DNA of 64,000 bases from Hymenolepis diminuta. Lineage: Eukaryota > Platyhelminthes > Cestoda > Cyclophyllidea > Hymenolepididae. A program made the position numbers and the translations under genes. Positions 14,801 to 29,800 of this stretch are shown here, in pieces. Under the pieces are notes generated by a model, which searched no databases, was not told where the DNA came from, and saw nothing but the letters and a program-made list of their open reading frames with translations. Position 1 is the first letter of the stretch, and each line of letters begins with the position of its first letter. The stretch is from positions 3,017,822 to 3,081,821 of the forward strand of contig CAADRB010000014.1 of NCBI GenBank assembly GCA_900708905.1. Direction: 5' to 3'.

Positions 14801-17800
14801 TAGGGTACATTATGATCCAGGAAGCACCAAAGGATGGGGCGAACCGATGCAGAGCTTATTTATTGAAACGTGGTCGAACATCCTTCTAATTTTTCTAAGT
14901 TCCATATTAGAAATTATACAGTTCACTGAAAATAGAAAATAAACTTCGAAATAATAGAAAAATAGATCCTATGCAGATCAAAAACACAAGGAAGACCTAC
15001 AGTATGCTAAAATATTAACTCGATAAATTACTTAATTATTGTTGTATTAAAAATGCCAAACCAATTTTGTAAAGCATTTTGCAATACTCATCTTGAGTAG
15101 AGGAGAGCAGTGGCATAGATAATTGAAGCCAGATTTAACCAGTACGGTGGGCATTTTGCTATCCGTGTGTGCACCGATGGACATAAAACCCGTAACCTTC
15201 GACTTCGTAGACAAATACGTTAATCCCTGCATCACAGGTATACGTACCTTTAGTAACCCTTCTACCCAATTGTGAACTAACAAATAAGAGTGATTGGTCA
15301 ATCGAGGATAAGGAACTAGTAGGCTAATGGTAAATGTAGATATTAAGAAATTACGAGCTTTGTAATCAAATTTCCGATAAACTAGCATGGAACACAAATG
15401 AAAAAAGTGCTTGTCTACTAATCTTATTAATTTTTTATTTGAAAAATTGTTAAATAATTCAGCCTTTAACAGAAACTATAGATTGATAAATATAATCTTT
15501 TAAAAAAATGCTGAAAAGTTGATAATTGGAGACTGTCGGACAAAATTCAACTACCTCTAAGTGGATTGGCACTTAAATGGGACATTGTGCAAAATTAAAA
15601 TTGATTTCATAAGTTACGGCAAGACAGAAATTTACCGTTTTTCAAATATCGGAAGAGTAACAGTAAAGTGTAATGAGGGAAAAAGAGGAGGAAATTGACA
15701 AGATGTTGATAATAAAGTCAAGCGACTTATTTCATTTACTGCCTTTGGATTTGAATTGCATAATATTTACTTAATTAATAGTCTACTGCTTCTACTACTT
15801 CTAAAACTCAAATTTCATTATTGGTCTCATGGATTAATGAGCAAATCCTTGTCCCTGACTTCCAATGCCTATTGGCCGGCTGATTAATTAGAATGATCGG
15901 TCTGACCACTTCAAAGCCGATAAAGCAAAATGATCCCACATGATCCTAATACAGCAGAGCTGACCGAAATACACTTGACATTTGAACCAGAATTAACTAA
16001 CCTTTCTACTTAGACGGTTAACGAGACTAAATAGTCGTGAACTGAAGCAGAAATTGCCGAATCACAAATGATACCTGATTTATAACCACAAGAGAGGCAA
16101 AGGTGTAAGGTCTTTTCTAAAGTGGGGCTAGATCATACGAAATGTTAGCTATATTGGTTATTTTAGAACAGGTTTCCTTTGGTAATTTTGAGTTTATTAT
16201 CGTTCAAGATGTCATTCGAATTCTACAATACTTTATACATATTACAATTTTGTGTTTTTAATATTTGGGAAACATCCACATTTTCTTCATAAGTCTTAAA
16301 AAGCATGTAGGGAATCATCGGTAAGAGCGTGTGTGTTTCTTCCCCTGGATAGTATATGCATTTTTCGCGGTTTGCGCAGTTCACTATTCCGGAAAGAATA
16401 CAGGTATTTTTTCCAATCGTTTACTAGGGAAATTCGATATTCTATATCTAGGGAATTTATAACATTTTGAGATTTAAAGAAAACTATTGGAATCAGCACA
16501 TCTTCTAGCATTTATTTTGCAACTGCAGAAAGATATTCCGGCAGTTATGTGATCGAGAAAATGCATAATATGTGGAAATGGCCGTAGGATAGAAAAATTT
16601 CATTAATTGTAGGAGAAATCATTTTATTACAACCGCAACGAATTTCATTCACTTCAACTACTCAGTACTCCCAACTCTTTCCAAGTGTTATAAAAGAACA
16701 ATGGTCAAACCACCATCCATTAAGATATCACCCTCAATCTTGGTGGATAAAGATCAACTCATCCTGGAAAGTATGAACAGAATAAATATTGATAAACACT
16801 AATAAATACCTAAGAATTATACGAAAATTTACCATATTTCTTATATTTGAGTTGAGCAATCCGAAAGAGAAAACTGTGACTTCATATACCGTATCTCCCC
16901 TCCTCTCGAAATCGAAGAATTAAAGTCATATGTTTCTGGGGCTAACATAAAATTTACCAATTAGGAATAGGAATACGATATATAGCTTTTGAAATAGGCG
17001 ATTTCACACACTGAAGAAAAAACTCAAACAAATATGTAACCAAGGCTAGATCGGTCACAAGAAAAAAATACGAGGCATGCGGCTGCGTTGTTTACTTGAT
17101 TGAAGTAATTGGAAGTTAGGAAGCACAAAAAGTACGAGGCAAATGGCTTCGACGGCAATGGCTAAACACTATTTTTATATACCAAAATTAGCCATCAAAA
17201 CCTTTTTTGAATTTTAAAGACAATCACAATTAACACTAATTCTTTGTCCTTCGGAAGTGAAAGGACAAGTTGGATTCAAACCCCAGTGGTTTGATAAACA
17301 TTGCTCAAAAGGAAGGCGGTTGATTGAGAGGGGTTCCTGGGAGTACCTATCCCGAAAAGTGCGTACGGCGAGATATTTCAATTACATACTAGGTCACTCG
17401 TCATTTCGTATGGTGAAAAGTCAATTCTAAATTGAGACAAGTGCTTTCAAGTCGATTCGGGCAATTATAATTTTGTTAGGAGCAATCACGGAAGATCGAA
17501 TTCTAATCCCTCCAGTTTTTTTATTATAATTTGACTACATACAGAGGATAAACAAGCTGCGAATATTAGCTCACTTTACATAATCGCTATGTAGCTATGA
17601 AGATGGAATAGGTACCGAAATTATGGTATCATCAAACTAAATGGAGACATTCTGTGAAGTACGTGATTACTAAAATGTACTTTGTAAATCATTGGTCTTG
17701 GAAACTTTTCCTGCTCAATAACTATCAAATACGAGTTCTAATCTAAATTAATGCAGAAAAACAGACATTGATCACTCGAATTCAAGTTCAAAATCTTCGA

Positions 17801-20800
17801 ACTTCCTCCGGTAAATGGAATCTCATTTGGTTATACATTCATTTGTACAACTCGTCCCCATAATACACAAGGCGCAGGAAAATTTTCACCGGATGAACTT
17901 ATCCTGGCGATCGGATCATGGTGATGATGGTTACTACTTCGGTGTTTAAAGCGGATTGACGTCTATTTACAGAATAAACACATCTGATTACTCTCAAACC
18001 TGCAAATAACTGCCTACGGGAAAAATTACACACGAATACCTCAAGTTGAGACACCACCAACTAAAACACCCATACCAATAAAAAGGAAATCATTTCCTTT
18101 CTTAAGCAAGACACTAAGATAAGATTTAAAAAATCATTCGTTATTAAAAAACTTTTCAATTCGTACCTATTAGCATATAATATTCTTGCTCCTTTCAAAG
18201 CCAAGGTCAGGGGTAGAAATTGAAAGTAGATTCTTTTCCCAGTAAAAGAAGTCTAATTAAGATTTCCCAAAAGTTGAGGGCACTCCTCACTTTTATAAAA
18301 CATTTGACATTTAAAAGTGACAATACCACATATAATTGAAATCAAATAAACTTGGTAACTTAGTTTAGCCAGGAGGAGCCTATTAGCACACAATCATTCC
18401 GATCAATAAAACCGTAGTAAACGTGGATACTATTGAAACTAAAATTTCAGTTTATTTGAATGAAGCGGTCAGTGTTATTTCGTCTTCTCTAACCGTATTG
18501 GGGGGCGCTCGTTAAGGCAGATCAAGTGTACCATTATACATACACCCTTTTATACAGCACTAACCTACAAGGCAAAGAAGGTCTTTCGAAATTTATTCAA
18601 AAATGCACTTTCTAAAAAAGTGCTTTAGAATCACATGTTTGGAAGGATCTCCAGCGGGAAAACTATCAATTAATCATTAATTTACAGATGGGTTTCAACC
18701 AATAATGATGACCTGCCATTGAAAATACACTGATATATAAGCATCTTACTGCCAAATAGAGAGGTAATCTATTATCCAAGCGTATACTGAATGAAAGTGA
18801 AAGAAAATAAATAATAAACCGAGAACCAGAAACAGGCACTGGCGGTAGTTTTACCGGATATTCGTAGTTGATTTTCAAACTAACTGTACTATCAACAACC
18901 TAGTCTTTCCATGACAACTGCAGTTGGCAAGAACATATCAGAGGAGACATTCTGGAATTGACTTATTTAATAGCAGGCAGTGTGAGCACCACTTACCTCA
19001 AAAGCCACATTATCCAGAGCCCTAACTTTCGCTCTCGCCTCCACTTGCCTATCCGCATCACCATCTAATGACCCATTTGATTCCTTCACCGATTTCGGAG
19101 CTACCAGAAAGTGTCCTGGGCCATAGAAGGCTTTGAATGGACCTCCAACATCCGACCCCGATGATCCTGAGTGTTCATTCTTGAAGCCATTTGTACTCGC
19201 CCCATTCAGAGAAACTGAAGCGGAAAGAGATATTGCCGCTTTATGGTTAGGAACTCGTCGGCAGAGGTAGAAGGAGAGACCATCAGTGAGTTCGTAGAAT
19301 GCAGAGACTAAACATTCGATGAGAGGAGACCAGGGTGTTGCTTGAGGTTGAGGAGATTCCTCAGTACTTGGTGCTGCAGCGTCTAGTTGCTGTTGTTGGG
19401 ATTTCTGGACCTTTTCGAAGGCTATCTAAAGGGAAAAAACGCAACAGATAGTTACCTTATGATTTAAATGCTTAATGTTTGTAAATGAATACGCCTCTAT
19501 GCGTTTATGGCATTCACTTCCCTCGATTTCACGATAAAATTACCGCTTTAGAATGTATTAATTGTTTATCTGTCAAATATGAACACTACTAATTATATCC
19601 TTCTAATGGTTCAGAGTGCTAATACACTACATCCAAGATAATGTTTTGAAAATGCAAGCGTGTAATCACTCTCCTTATATTTTGCGCTGCCAGATGTGTA
19701 CTTTCATACAATTACTCCACATTTAGGGTAGACCAACGAAATGAGGGGAAAAGGTTGCCTTGAATATACGCTTCAGAACTAAATGCTAAAAATCAATGGT
19801 AGAAAAGAATACCGCAATTAAAAATGTCATTGTAAGACCTAGTAGAGCTCCCACTTCAATGTACTATAATTTGTAAGCAATGTATCCTTTTCTAATCCGT
19901 TTTCGTCATATGATCTTTAAATAAAGGACTTATTATTATATAGGACAAACACGTGATGAATAGGGAACGATATGGCAAAGGATTGAAATGATTCTGGCAC
20001 TGTGCATATATAAATATAAGCTGAACTTCCTATCCATATTATTCATGACGATCCTAGTCAGTCAAATGGGCAACTATTCTTATCTGATAGTTTATGAAAA
20101 ATATATAATTGCAGTATATGCTTTAAGCACAAAATTACAAGTCTCGTGTAGTTCTATGCACACACATAGTTCACTAGTTAGCATAGCTACGAAGCTTATA
20201 TACGGGTATCCGGTTATTTGAATAAACGGCGTTGTATAGATTAAAGGAGATTTTTAATCAAAACTCCTGACGTGTCTTTTCTGATTAAATTAGTGCATTA
20301 TAGTGTACTCACTAAAATATCAATGATATATAATTTTCAATTAGACATCTACAAAGTCATGTCAATTAATATTAGCCATGGCAAAATAGAGCGATTTCCT
20401 ACTACCCCAAAGAACGTTTTTGAGTATTACTGCGTGATTTAATACGGCCGAATACCAGTTTGAAGTGAAAGTTTAAATTAACCTAATAGTTTCATAATTT
20501 AACCAAATTCATAGTAGTTACGATTCTCAACTACCTAAACGATCTAACAGAGCCATTCCCTCTTTCAAAGACAAAAAACACGATTTTAAAATAGACTAAC
20601 AACAACGTCAGTTAGCGCTTTGTTATTTAGCGGTAATGGATAATGCACTAAGTTACACAATCTTAACTAGAACCAAAATTGCAAATCGCAGTTAATGTTA
20701 GCTAAACACTCAGAAGCATATAAAGATGGGAGTGATATCCCCAAATCGTCGTGAAAACTAACCTACAAGCCAAATTAACTTCTTAAATATTTCTGAAGGT

Positions 20801-23800
20801 CTAAAGAACAAAGACATCCCAATTGCAAGTCGAGACGCTAAGAAATCTCCGCTTGTCAAGAATAGAATATTTATATTTTCCATTCCTCTTCCTTTGAGAG
20901 ATGAAATATTGAAAAAGTTATCTAGTCATTTCGATCAAAAGGGCAAAATCATTATTAAAATAAGGGAACCTTCTCTTCTCCCAGCTCAAAAGAATAAAGA
21001 TCCAGACAAAAGCTATCTGATCCTATTCATCAAATAAATAAACCCAGTCGATGGCTTCAAACTGGAGAAAAAGAAAACTCAGAAATCAAATCCCTCTGTA
21101 CAAAAAATGGTAATTGGAATGATTCAATTAAGTCGTCGTTTCATTCACGTTGGCATTTGCCTGTAATAATCAGTGCGGACTTCTATTTACGAAGCCCTAC
21201 GTTACACATGGTAACGGCTCTGGAAAAAATCCCTGCTCGGATTAACCACGGAACAAAACTCATTTAATGCAGGTGACCGTAAGATATGCAGCGAAAGCGT
21301 TGTTTGAAATATCTCATGATAAACAAATATTCCTCTTCGAAGAATTTTCAAGACAACTGTACACTGTATTGAGCCAAATTGTAGACATTTTAAAAATAGC
21401 GATTGCATCCTCAGAAAAAAACTTTACTTTTATTTCAAGGCAAACAATGAAAAATGGAAATCTAGATACCTAATAACTTTTTCAGCACCAACTTCTCATT
21501 CATGTTTAAAGCTTTTAGATAGTGTCGACGTACTTATTTGTGTAAAACATCCATAATCTAGACATGTCGAAGTATTTCAGATATTCTAGCACTTAAAGGA
21601 GCAACCTTATTACTCGGAAGATTATTTTTGTCTTTACTAAAATTACAGTACAGCCATTTTAGCTGCGGCTACATAGATCCTACTAAAATGAATGTACTTA
21701 AGACAACTATGAGAGAAAATCAAAGAGGCTTCTATGAAGAAGGATTACTAGATAATGAAAAGGCTAGTTCTATGCAGATGGAATATTGTTTCTATTAAAT
21801 TGACACTATTATTAATGTCGTCCATTTCTTCAACAAAGAGAATTGAAACTTGCTATAAATCCAGAACACTGCAAATTATATTTCAATCGCGAATTTTTTA
21901 GATCACAATAAAATAATTTACCTGACTTAAAATAGGAGATATGAAAGCTAAGACAAAAAAGAAGTCGTAGGGGATCACCATCAAAGACAGACTGAACGTA
22001 AACCGCATTACTAATTGCGTATATCATTTTCCTGCGAGAACTACCCTTCTACCATTTATAACCACTAATCTCAGTAACTACCTTGGTTCCAGCAAGCAGA
22101 AGGTATAAGACCAGTAACTACACGATTTTCACATAACTATTATGAAAACAAATAATTTTTATATGAGTTTAAATATAGGAACAATTGGCTTTTGGGTAAG
22201 TCAGTTAGTTGAATTATGTACATGGAAGAACAGTAATCGACTAATCCAGTGCCCGATGAGCGGACTCTGTTCGGTACACTAAAGATATATTTAAGTCTCA
22301 GGATATATTTCATTGATGTGTTTAAATGAAACAGTATTAGAATCGTCCTCAAAACTAATTCAGGTTTCAATGAAGAAATGTTATTCCCGACTCCTCGATT
22401 TCATTTACCCACTTCTCTACGATTAGACAATATTTGTACATTAGGCAATTAAATAATAGGGATTCATACTGAAAATTTTCACGTAAAACAAGTAGTGATT
22501 AATGCAGAAGTATCACATTTGAATTAATGAGAATAATTTGACGAAGAACAAAACAGTCATTGTGGGAGTTGAGAGAATGTGAAAAAAGAATGTTTGTTGC
22601 GAGGACTCGTGTGAATTTTAACAAAAGACCCCAAGTAATTCACACGCGTAGAGACTCATCAAATAATTAGACATAACCATTGATCACTAATCGGAATTGA
22701 GTAAAATGAGGAGCGTGTTACTTTTCGTCTATCTGATGGTCAGAATTCGAACCCCAAAAGGAACTAAAACAGTTAACAGATACAATTCCAGCTGTAGCTA
22801 GGGTAGAGAATCACTAAATACGAAGTTTTTGCAAATAAATATATATATATAAATTTTCCGAAATCATTCAATTAGTGATAATCATAACACTTAATGCCAA
22901 AAAAATTCGGAAATTTTTATAATGATATGAGAGAATTCGCCAGTTACTTTAACTTTAAAATATTTCGAATAACAGTGAGAGAAGGTAAGACTACTTAGAA
23001 ATATTTTAGAATATATTATGAATATCTTTGAAGTAAGGTTGGTGATTTTTACAAAAGGACAAAATAGTTCACTGAATAGGCCGCTTTAATAAAAGACTTC
23101 GTAAAAAATACGGATGAGTATTAACAGATAAACTATAAAATGAAATTGAGATGAAATTAAAACTAACAATACCAGAAAAGAGCGATAATTGAACTATGAC
23201 ATTCGATGAACGGAATAGCCGACCGCAATAATGGTAAGGAGTTGGTGGCAGAACTCGAGTTTCACACCAGAGGAGCTTCATGATGCCACCCATCTAGCCA
23301 AGATGAATGTTGGAAAACGTTTTATTAAACGGGTTTCAGTTCAACCCAAGTCTACAGCTAATCCAATCTTTCCCTCATTAAGGTATATTGAAACAACTTC
23401 AATTCCATTTTCGGCAAATAATCATACAAGCATATAATTTGAACATAACGCAAGAGATTTGGATAAAACAATGGAGATATTTTCTAACTCCACTAAGTCC
23501 GGATGTAAGAATGGCGCCGTATACATTTCAGCTATTCCATAATTCGAATGAATTAAAAAGTTTTAGGAGGGTATCAAATTGTTCCGACAATCGGTTAATT
23601 AATAAATTAACTTGTTTAATACCCTACTAATATAGAAAATCGATAAAGATGAGAGAACTCTAGGTAGCACAACTACAGAAGGAACCTCCGTAAATCCTAC
23701 TGATCATTTGATTACAGGAATATTTTGATTTAATCAGAGGAAGCTGAAAGTTGCCAAGGTGAATTCAGAAAATTAGCAAGTTCACATTTGAAAGTCTTCT

Positions 23801-26800
23801 GAGTTTTGGCATCTTGCCAATGGAGCGAAAGAGAAAACTCAAAGAATGCACACATGCAAAGAGTTCAAGTCTTTGTGCCAATTTAACAAATAGTAGGGAC
23901 AACGCATATGCAGCGAATGAATAATAGCCAAACTTAATTTTCAGGCGAACCGGAAGATGGATAAAATACGCCATAGCAGGAAATTCGTACATGTGGGGAT
24001 TTAATTGTCTCCCTCCTCTCCATTCATACAAAGAGGCAGGGTAATAATTAACTGAATGTATTATCCGTCTAAAAAACACAGTAAAACGAATTCCACTCAC
24101 CGTAGAGCACTTAGTTGAAATCCAACCCAATATTAAAAAACACAACTTATGTCTGTTGGGTAGTCCAAAATTCAACAACTAATAGTACATAGTCATAGGA
24201 GATAATCATCCTCAGGAAATTCCCATTCAAACTAAAAGGAACTTAGAGACATAATACGTTGGAACTTAAAAAAGTAGAATGTTTGCAGAAAAGGAAGTGA
24301 TGATTTCTGCTATCAATTGGATCACTATTCCTTACGTATAAAATTCAACAGGGATTTTTAGTACCCAATTTCCAGGTGCTTTAAGTTTTGTAAAAGACAA
24401 GGGTGGTTGAAAAGAAACATGTCATAATGTAATCCTCAACGTTAATATAAGGTTCAATGAAAGTCTCTTCAAAGGATCCTATGAAAAACCAACAGCACAT
24501 ATTCTATCGAGCTGAGAAATGAAGATCTAAAAATCTCGAATCCCACAGATCAATTCTCTCTTCCTCTTTCCTCAAATTATGTCTGCACAACTGTAGCTAT
24601 GCATCCATTTGTCAGAATAGCATAATTTGCCTGCTACCTTCATCAATGAACAAACATATTATTATAGAAACAGTATTTAACTCTGAGAATTAAAAAAAGA
24701 GAGTTGGTCTTTCAATAAGCAGTAAAAAAGCGTGTAGATGGTACGATGAATGGTAGCCCTGATTCAAGAAATTTGCTACAACATTAATCTTTAACTCAAA
24801 TAGGATTCTACTAGCTTAGGAATTCATAAACCATGGTCTTTAGCAATGCTTTTAGAAAAAATTTTCCGATAGATAAAAAGAACCTATTTCTGAAGGAGTA
24901 ATCTAATGTTACCCCACCTTATCACTATTCTGCTTATGAATATATTTTCAAATAAAGGTAAAGTAGTTAAAAAGGGTTTATAGAAATTGCACAGCATTAT
25001 TTTGCACTTTTTCAGCAGAAATGCTCAAATGAAATACCCATCATTCATCTAGCTCTCGTTATCCGTTAACCCGTTAATGTCATTTCGTGTCCATTCTTTG
25101 TGTAATTTAGTGTGCACCATCATAACAACTACCCCTCAACTATACCGGCATGAATCTTAAGTACCTATGGTGCTTGTGTTTATCTTCTTTTCCATTAATT
25201 CATTCTTATCCAATATATTTTATTTAGTCCATTTAAACAAAGGGTTGTACCGAGGATACGATTTAGACGAGGAGTACATGGATTTCAATATAATATTTAC
25301 TGAGGAAAGAGAAAGATAAGTTTGAGAGATCTTAACATCAAGACTTCTATATACCTACAGGTGTGATTTGGACCCCCTTATTGTCTGTTACTAATTACTA
25401 ACAAGATTGTCCCTTAATTGCGAAGATAGTCGCTTTATTTAATACGCTTACACCATTCAACGCATTTTAATATGAACAGTAGTTTATTGTGATATCCCGC
25501 GGTATTACTCCTCAGATCTATTGAAAAGAAACCAAAGGTTACACAGAAGTCACTCGCTTTTATTATAAAAAATTGGGTGAATTGACTCTAGCCTTTAATT
25601 TACTTATTTTCCTGGATTGATGGCCTAGACCTATAGTTACACAGACGAAATAGAAAGATATTGATAATTTGATTCAATAATTAGAGATCACATTTCGGTT
25701 AAATTTAATGGGTGTGTTGCAAGTTTTTTTTCCCTTGGGAGTTACGAACACTAATCTGATTGTAATAACGGACAAAAAATTAAAATTTTATAAAAACACT
25801 AATGCTAGATCTATTACATAGTAGGCGAATTTAATCATTTCAAGTATTCACTATCGCTAATTACCTACTTGGAATAAAATTTCATTAACGTATTTCAAAT
25901 ATTGGTACGTACTGTAAGAAGGATCAGTACTTAGGCATACTCTGCCGTGAAATGTCTGTATCAAAGTGAAAGAGGAGGGAAATACACTATCAATATTTGA
26001 TTCAGGATTCCTTCCTGTTGGGTTGCCGATTAGCATATTTTTGATACGCCTGAATATAATTCACAACTGATTAATCGATAATTGGCTTTCCACCTATGGA
26101 GCTGACGATAATACATGCTTAATATCTTCAATAACGGGCTTAAAATAACCCATACCATGTAAAAGCATTTTAACTAATATCAACTAGACATCTCCGGCTT
26201 TCAGGTGGCCAACCATTCAATTACAACTGGTCAATACGCTCTGAACTCATCCTCCGAGTCAGATCCTGAAATTTGTGAGAGTAGAAAATGGTGCAGTGAA
26301 CAATACTCATCAAGTTAAAAATAAATAATGAGATGAATCCGAGATTCAAGTGAAATAATGCTGACTCGACCCCACTCATTCATCTCCTCTTACAGATCTC
26401 GTTTAGACGTATCAGATACTTTCATACTATAAAAATTGTATTTTTTGATGACATAACTTCAAAACAGCAGGTAATTTAAAACAGAAATTTATCGAACCTT
26501 AACAAATCTAAACCAGTTTAGTAAATATTGAGGTAACCTCTAAATTGAGGACAAAAACAAAGGAAATTTTGTAGTATAAAAAATTAAAGATAATAACGAA
26601 TGAATAATTGTCATGATTCAGTAAATATTACTACATAAACAGTTCAAAACGTCAGTCTTTCGTAACGCTATGAGCCATCTTTGGTTTGATTATGACTATT
26701 AATCGCTCAGTACGTAATCACAATGAGCTGTCGATAAACTGCACATCATTTCGAAAGACAACTGGGAATATCTTTGAATTCTACTTAGATATTTATCTGT

Positions 26801-29800
26801 GAGCAAATGGGGTGATAATCACAGTCCTTATAAGATAAAATCTTATAAGGCAGATGCGTACATAATCATAATGAAATAAATAGCACACATCAACAGCAGT
26901 AAAAGTAATTTTTAACTCTGCAACTAATATAAACACACAAAGACCTCAATCGATATTCTTCAGACACAAATATTCTCCAACAGTCAGTCTTCATTTGGAA
27001 ACATTGTATGAAGATTAGATATGCCTGACGGATACACAAAGGTTTATATTCGATACAATTCGAGTCAATAAATTGGGATACTTTCCCACCTGACTTATTT
27101 TTAACAACTTTTTATACATTGGGATACTATCGCTTAAAAACCTACCGTGTAATAATATATCTCCAATGGTATCGAATATCGATTAGATACATTAAGACGT
27201 GATTTTATGACAGATTGGCCAATTGATAGAAAAAGAAAAAGGTAACTCGTAAACAGAATTAAACGAGTTCTATGCAAAAGCGATGAAAAAAGAGATTCGC
27301 AAAATCTATGCTGAATGAATAGTTGAATGGCAATTTCTCAGGGAATCATCAAAATCCGCAAGCCGGTATACCAACCAGATAGAGAAGCACAAGTTCTCTT
27401 TGGTATAGCGAAAACTTATTCTAGTTTAATTCGAATTATGCAGTATAGCGTAATACACAATAGTTCACTTAAACAATTCAAGGTGTAAGCGTTACCTTCA
27501 ACAATAATGGGAAGGAATATAAATTTCGACAAGGGAAAATATCTAATAATTATAGTTTCACCTTGACACCCCTTCCCCTTTATAGCCGCGTCTTGAAGTC
27601 CTTTTATTGATTCCGTATTTCTTTTTGGCGGCTTATTCAATTTTCAGGAGCGTATTCGAGCGATTGACACAGCTTCGATCGGCTTCTTCCATTAGTATTT
27701 CCACTGGAGATTTTCCATCAAGTTTTGGATGAGCAGCCGTCCACAAGTTCGCTAGGACAGTTTTCAGCCTTTCTGCTACTACTCCCCTCCCTTCTTGTAG
27801 GATCTGTTCTTTTTCTTTTTTTTTGGTTCGGGACGTTCGCCTCAGATGTCGAGAACAAACTACTGCATTTGTCTTTGATTTTGTAGGAAGATCTCCATTC
27901 TGTCTTTCCGACACCATTCACCTCCAATACTGATTTCGATCCAATGACTACCGCAATAACTAGTTCACGATGCTATCTTCTTTTTTCCTCTCTTCCCACT
28001 CGTGTTTGTAACACGTTCATGGACATTCTTCTGCGGATTTTCATCAAACTTCATATTCTTCTTCGAGGTGGCTATTGGTTCTCGCACCAGACTGACCATT
28101 GATTTAGCTTTATGGCTGAGGCTCTTCTTTCTGAATTCGGGCTTCGTTCGGCGCATTGTTTCCTTAGGTCATTTTTTTGCCACACAAGTTGCAAATATGA
28201 CATTTTTACGAGCAAAATCGGGCAAAGTGCAAATAATTGCAATGCTAGCATTCATTTATAATTTTAAGGGGAATGGAAATGTTCTGAGACACAGTTTCAC
28301 CAGAGATTCGATTGATATAATTGGATTCACCAGAATTCTGCTGATTCATGTCAAATTTACGCAATCATTAACAATATCCTCTGATCCAATTTTATCTCTT
28401 GTTTCGAGGATTAGACAATTTCCTTGAGGACCACTCAAAAAATAGTTAACATCTGAAATGATCCCTCGCAATGGCAGAAATATCGCAGAATCCAAAAAAG
28501 TACTAATGCTGCTAGCATAAGTCATTAGGTTCTTTAGTGAGAGAAAGACAACTAAAGAACTTTCGAAGTTCAGGACAAAAACCAAACGGAAATGCGAAAA
28601 TATGAGAGAAGGTAAGGTACTATCATGGCCGTAATCTAAATTGACATGAAAAGAAAAAAACAGAGGTAAAGGGAGAGAGAGGTTTTATTTAACAAGATCA
28701 AGAGCCCCGGGTATGAGAGAATATAAAGAAGGCACGCGAGGAGTGTATTTTCTTGCGTACAAATACCAGATATATTGTATAACATGGGTAAGCCTGTTTA
28801 TTTGTTGGTAAAAATGATATGGGCCTCCTTATCCATAAAACTTCCACTAAAGATGGGGAAATTAGCAACAAGAAAACATTCTTCGGTAGACAACGTTAGT
28901 TAGAGAAGAAAGTTACTAAACAGGCGGTCGAAATATGATTCCCTAAAGGCCAACTTGATGAATATATTTCCCAAATTGTTGATGAAACATATTCTTCATT
29001 GATGAAATTAAGTAGAGGTAAGGCTTCCTGAATAATCTGCGACAAGGAAACCAGCATGCTACTGCCAAGAAAAAAATGAAAGTATGCAGATTATTAAATA
29101 TTTTTCCCTTGACGATATTAATATTTGACGTTTACTTTATTTTTACATTGCAAAAAAAAACGTTTAATTATCAAAGTATTCATTCGAACTAATGAATAAT
29201 CTTGTACGTTGCATAATTTGTTCGAGTAAACTCGATATCGTTATGTTAGGTTCTGAAATTTTCAAATTTGTCTTTTCTCTCCCCTCTACAGCTACTTTTA
29301 GAATATTTTGGGATAGTTAGCAAGAATGATGTTATTTGGTGACGTGGTTTTAAAGAGAACTTATTATTATAAAAATTGATGCATAAAATGTCCTCGAAAA
29401 CAGACAAACTTAAAAAATCATGGAAAAGCAGCAAAAAAATTTCACAGAATAGATGGAACATAGAGAAATTATGTTGAAACAACAACAGGAAAGCTTCTTG
29501 AAAGTAATGGAACAGCTAGCGAAGCACATGAACCTGAATTTTGGATAGTCAGAAAGTCGCATTGTGCTCGACAAACTTGTTTTACGCACCTGTGAATTTC
29601 ACCATGATCCAGAAGCGGATTATACTTTTAATAACTGATTTCATAAATGCAAGGATGTATTCAGAAAAGACCTGGCTGACATATCTGAGGAACAGAGTTA
29701 GACTCCTTCCTCGGCAACTGGAGACTGCGGAGCACAAGAAGCTGAAAAGAAATAGGGTGATCTCAAGTTTGAAGAAGCAGTGGCCATGCTCCACGAGCTT

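Noticed and set aside
23765..24178. 137-codon open frame on the minus strand in GIT intron 3
   Set aside because: No recognisable domain, no sensible splice context linking it to GIT exons, and the composition fits a chance frame.
28002..28427. 141-codon open frame on the plus strand in GIT intron 3
   Set aside because: It is largely antisense to the integrase-like remnant, is rich in Phe/Leu/Ile as expected from reversed AT-rich coding sequence, and shows no motif.
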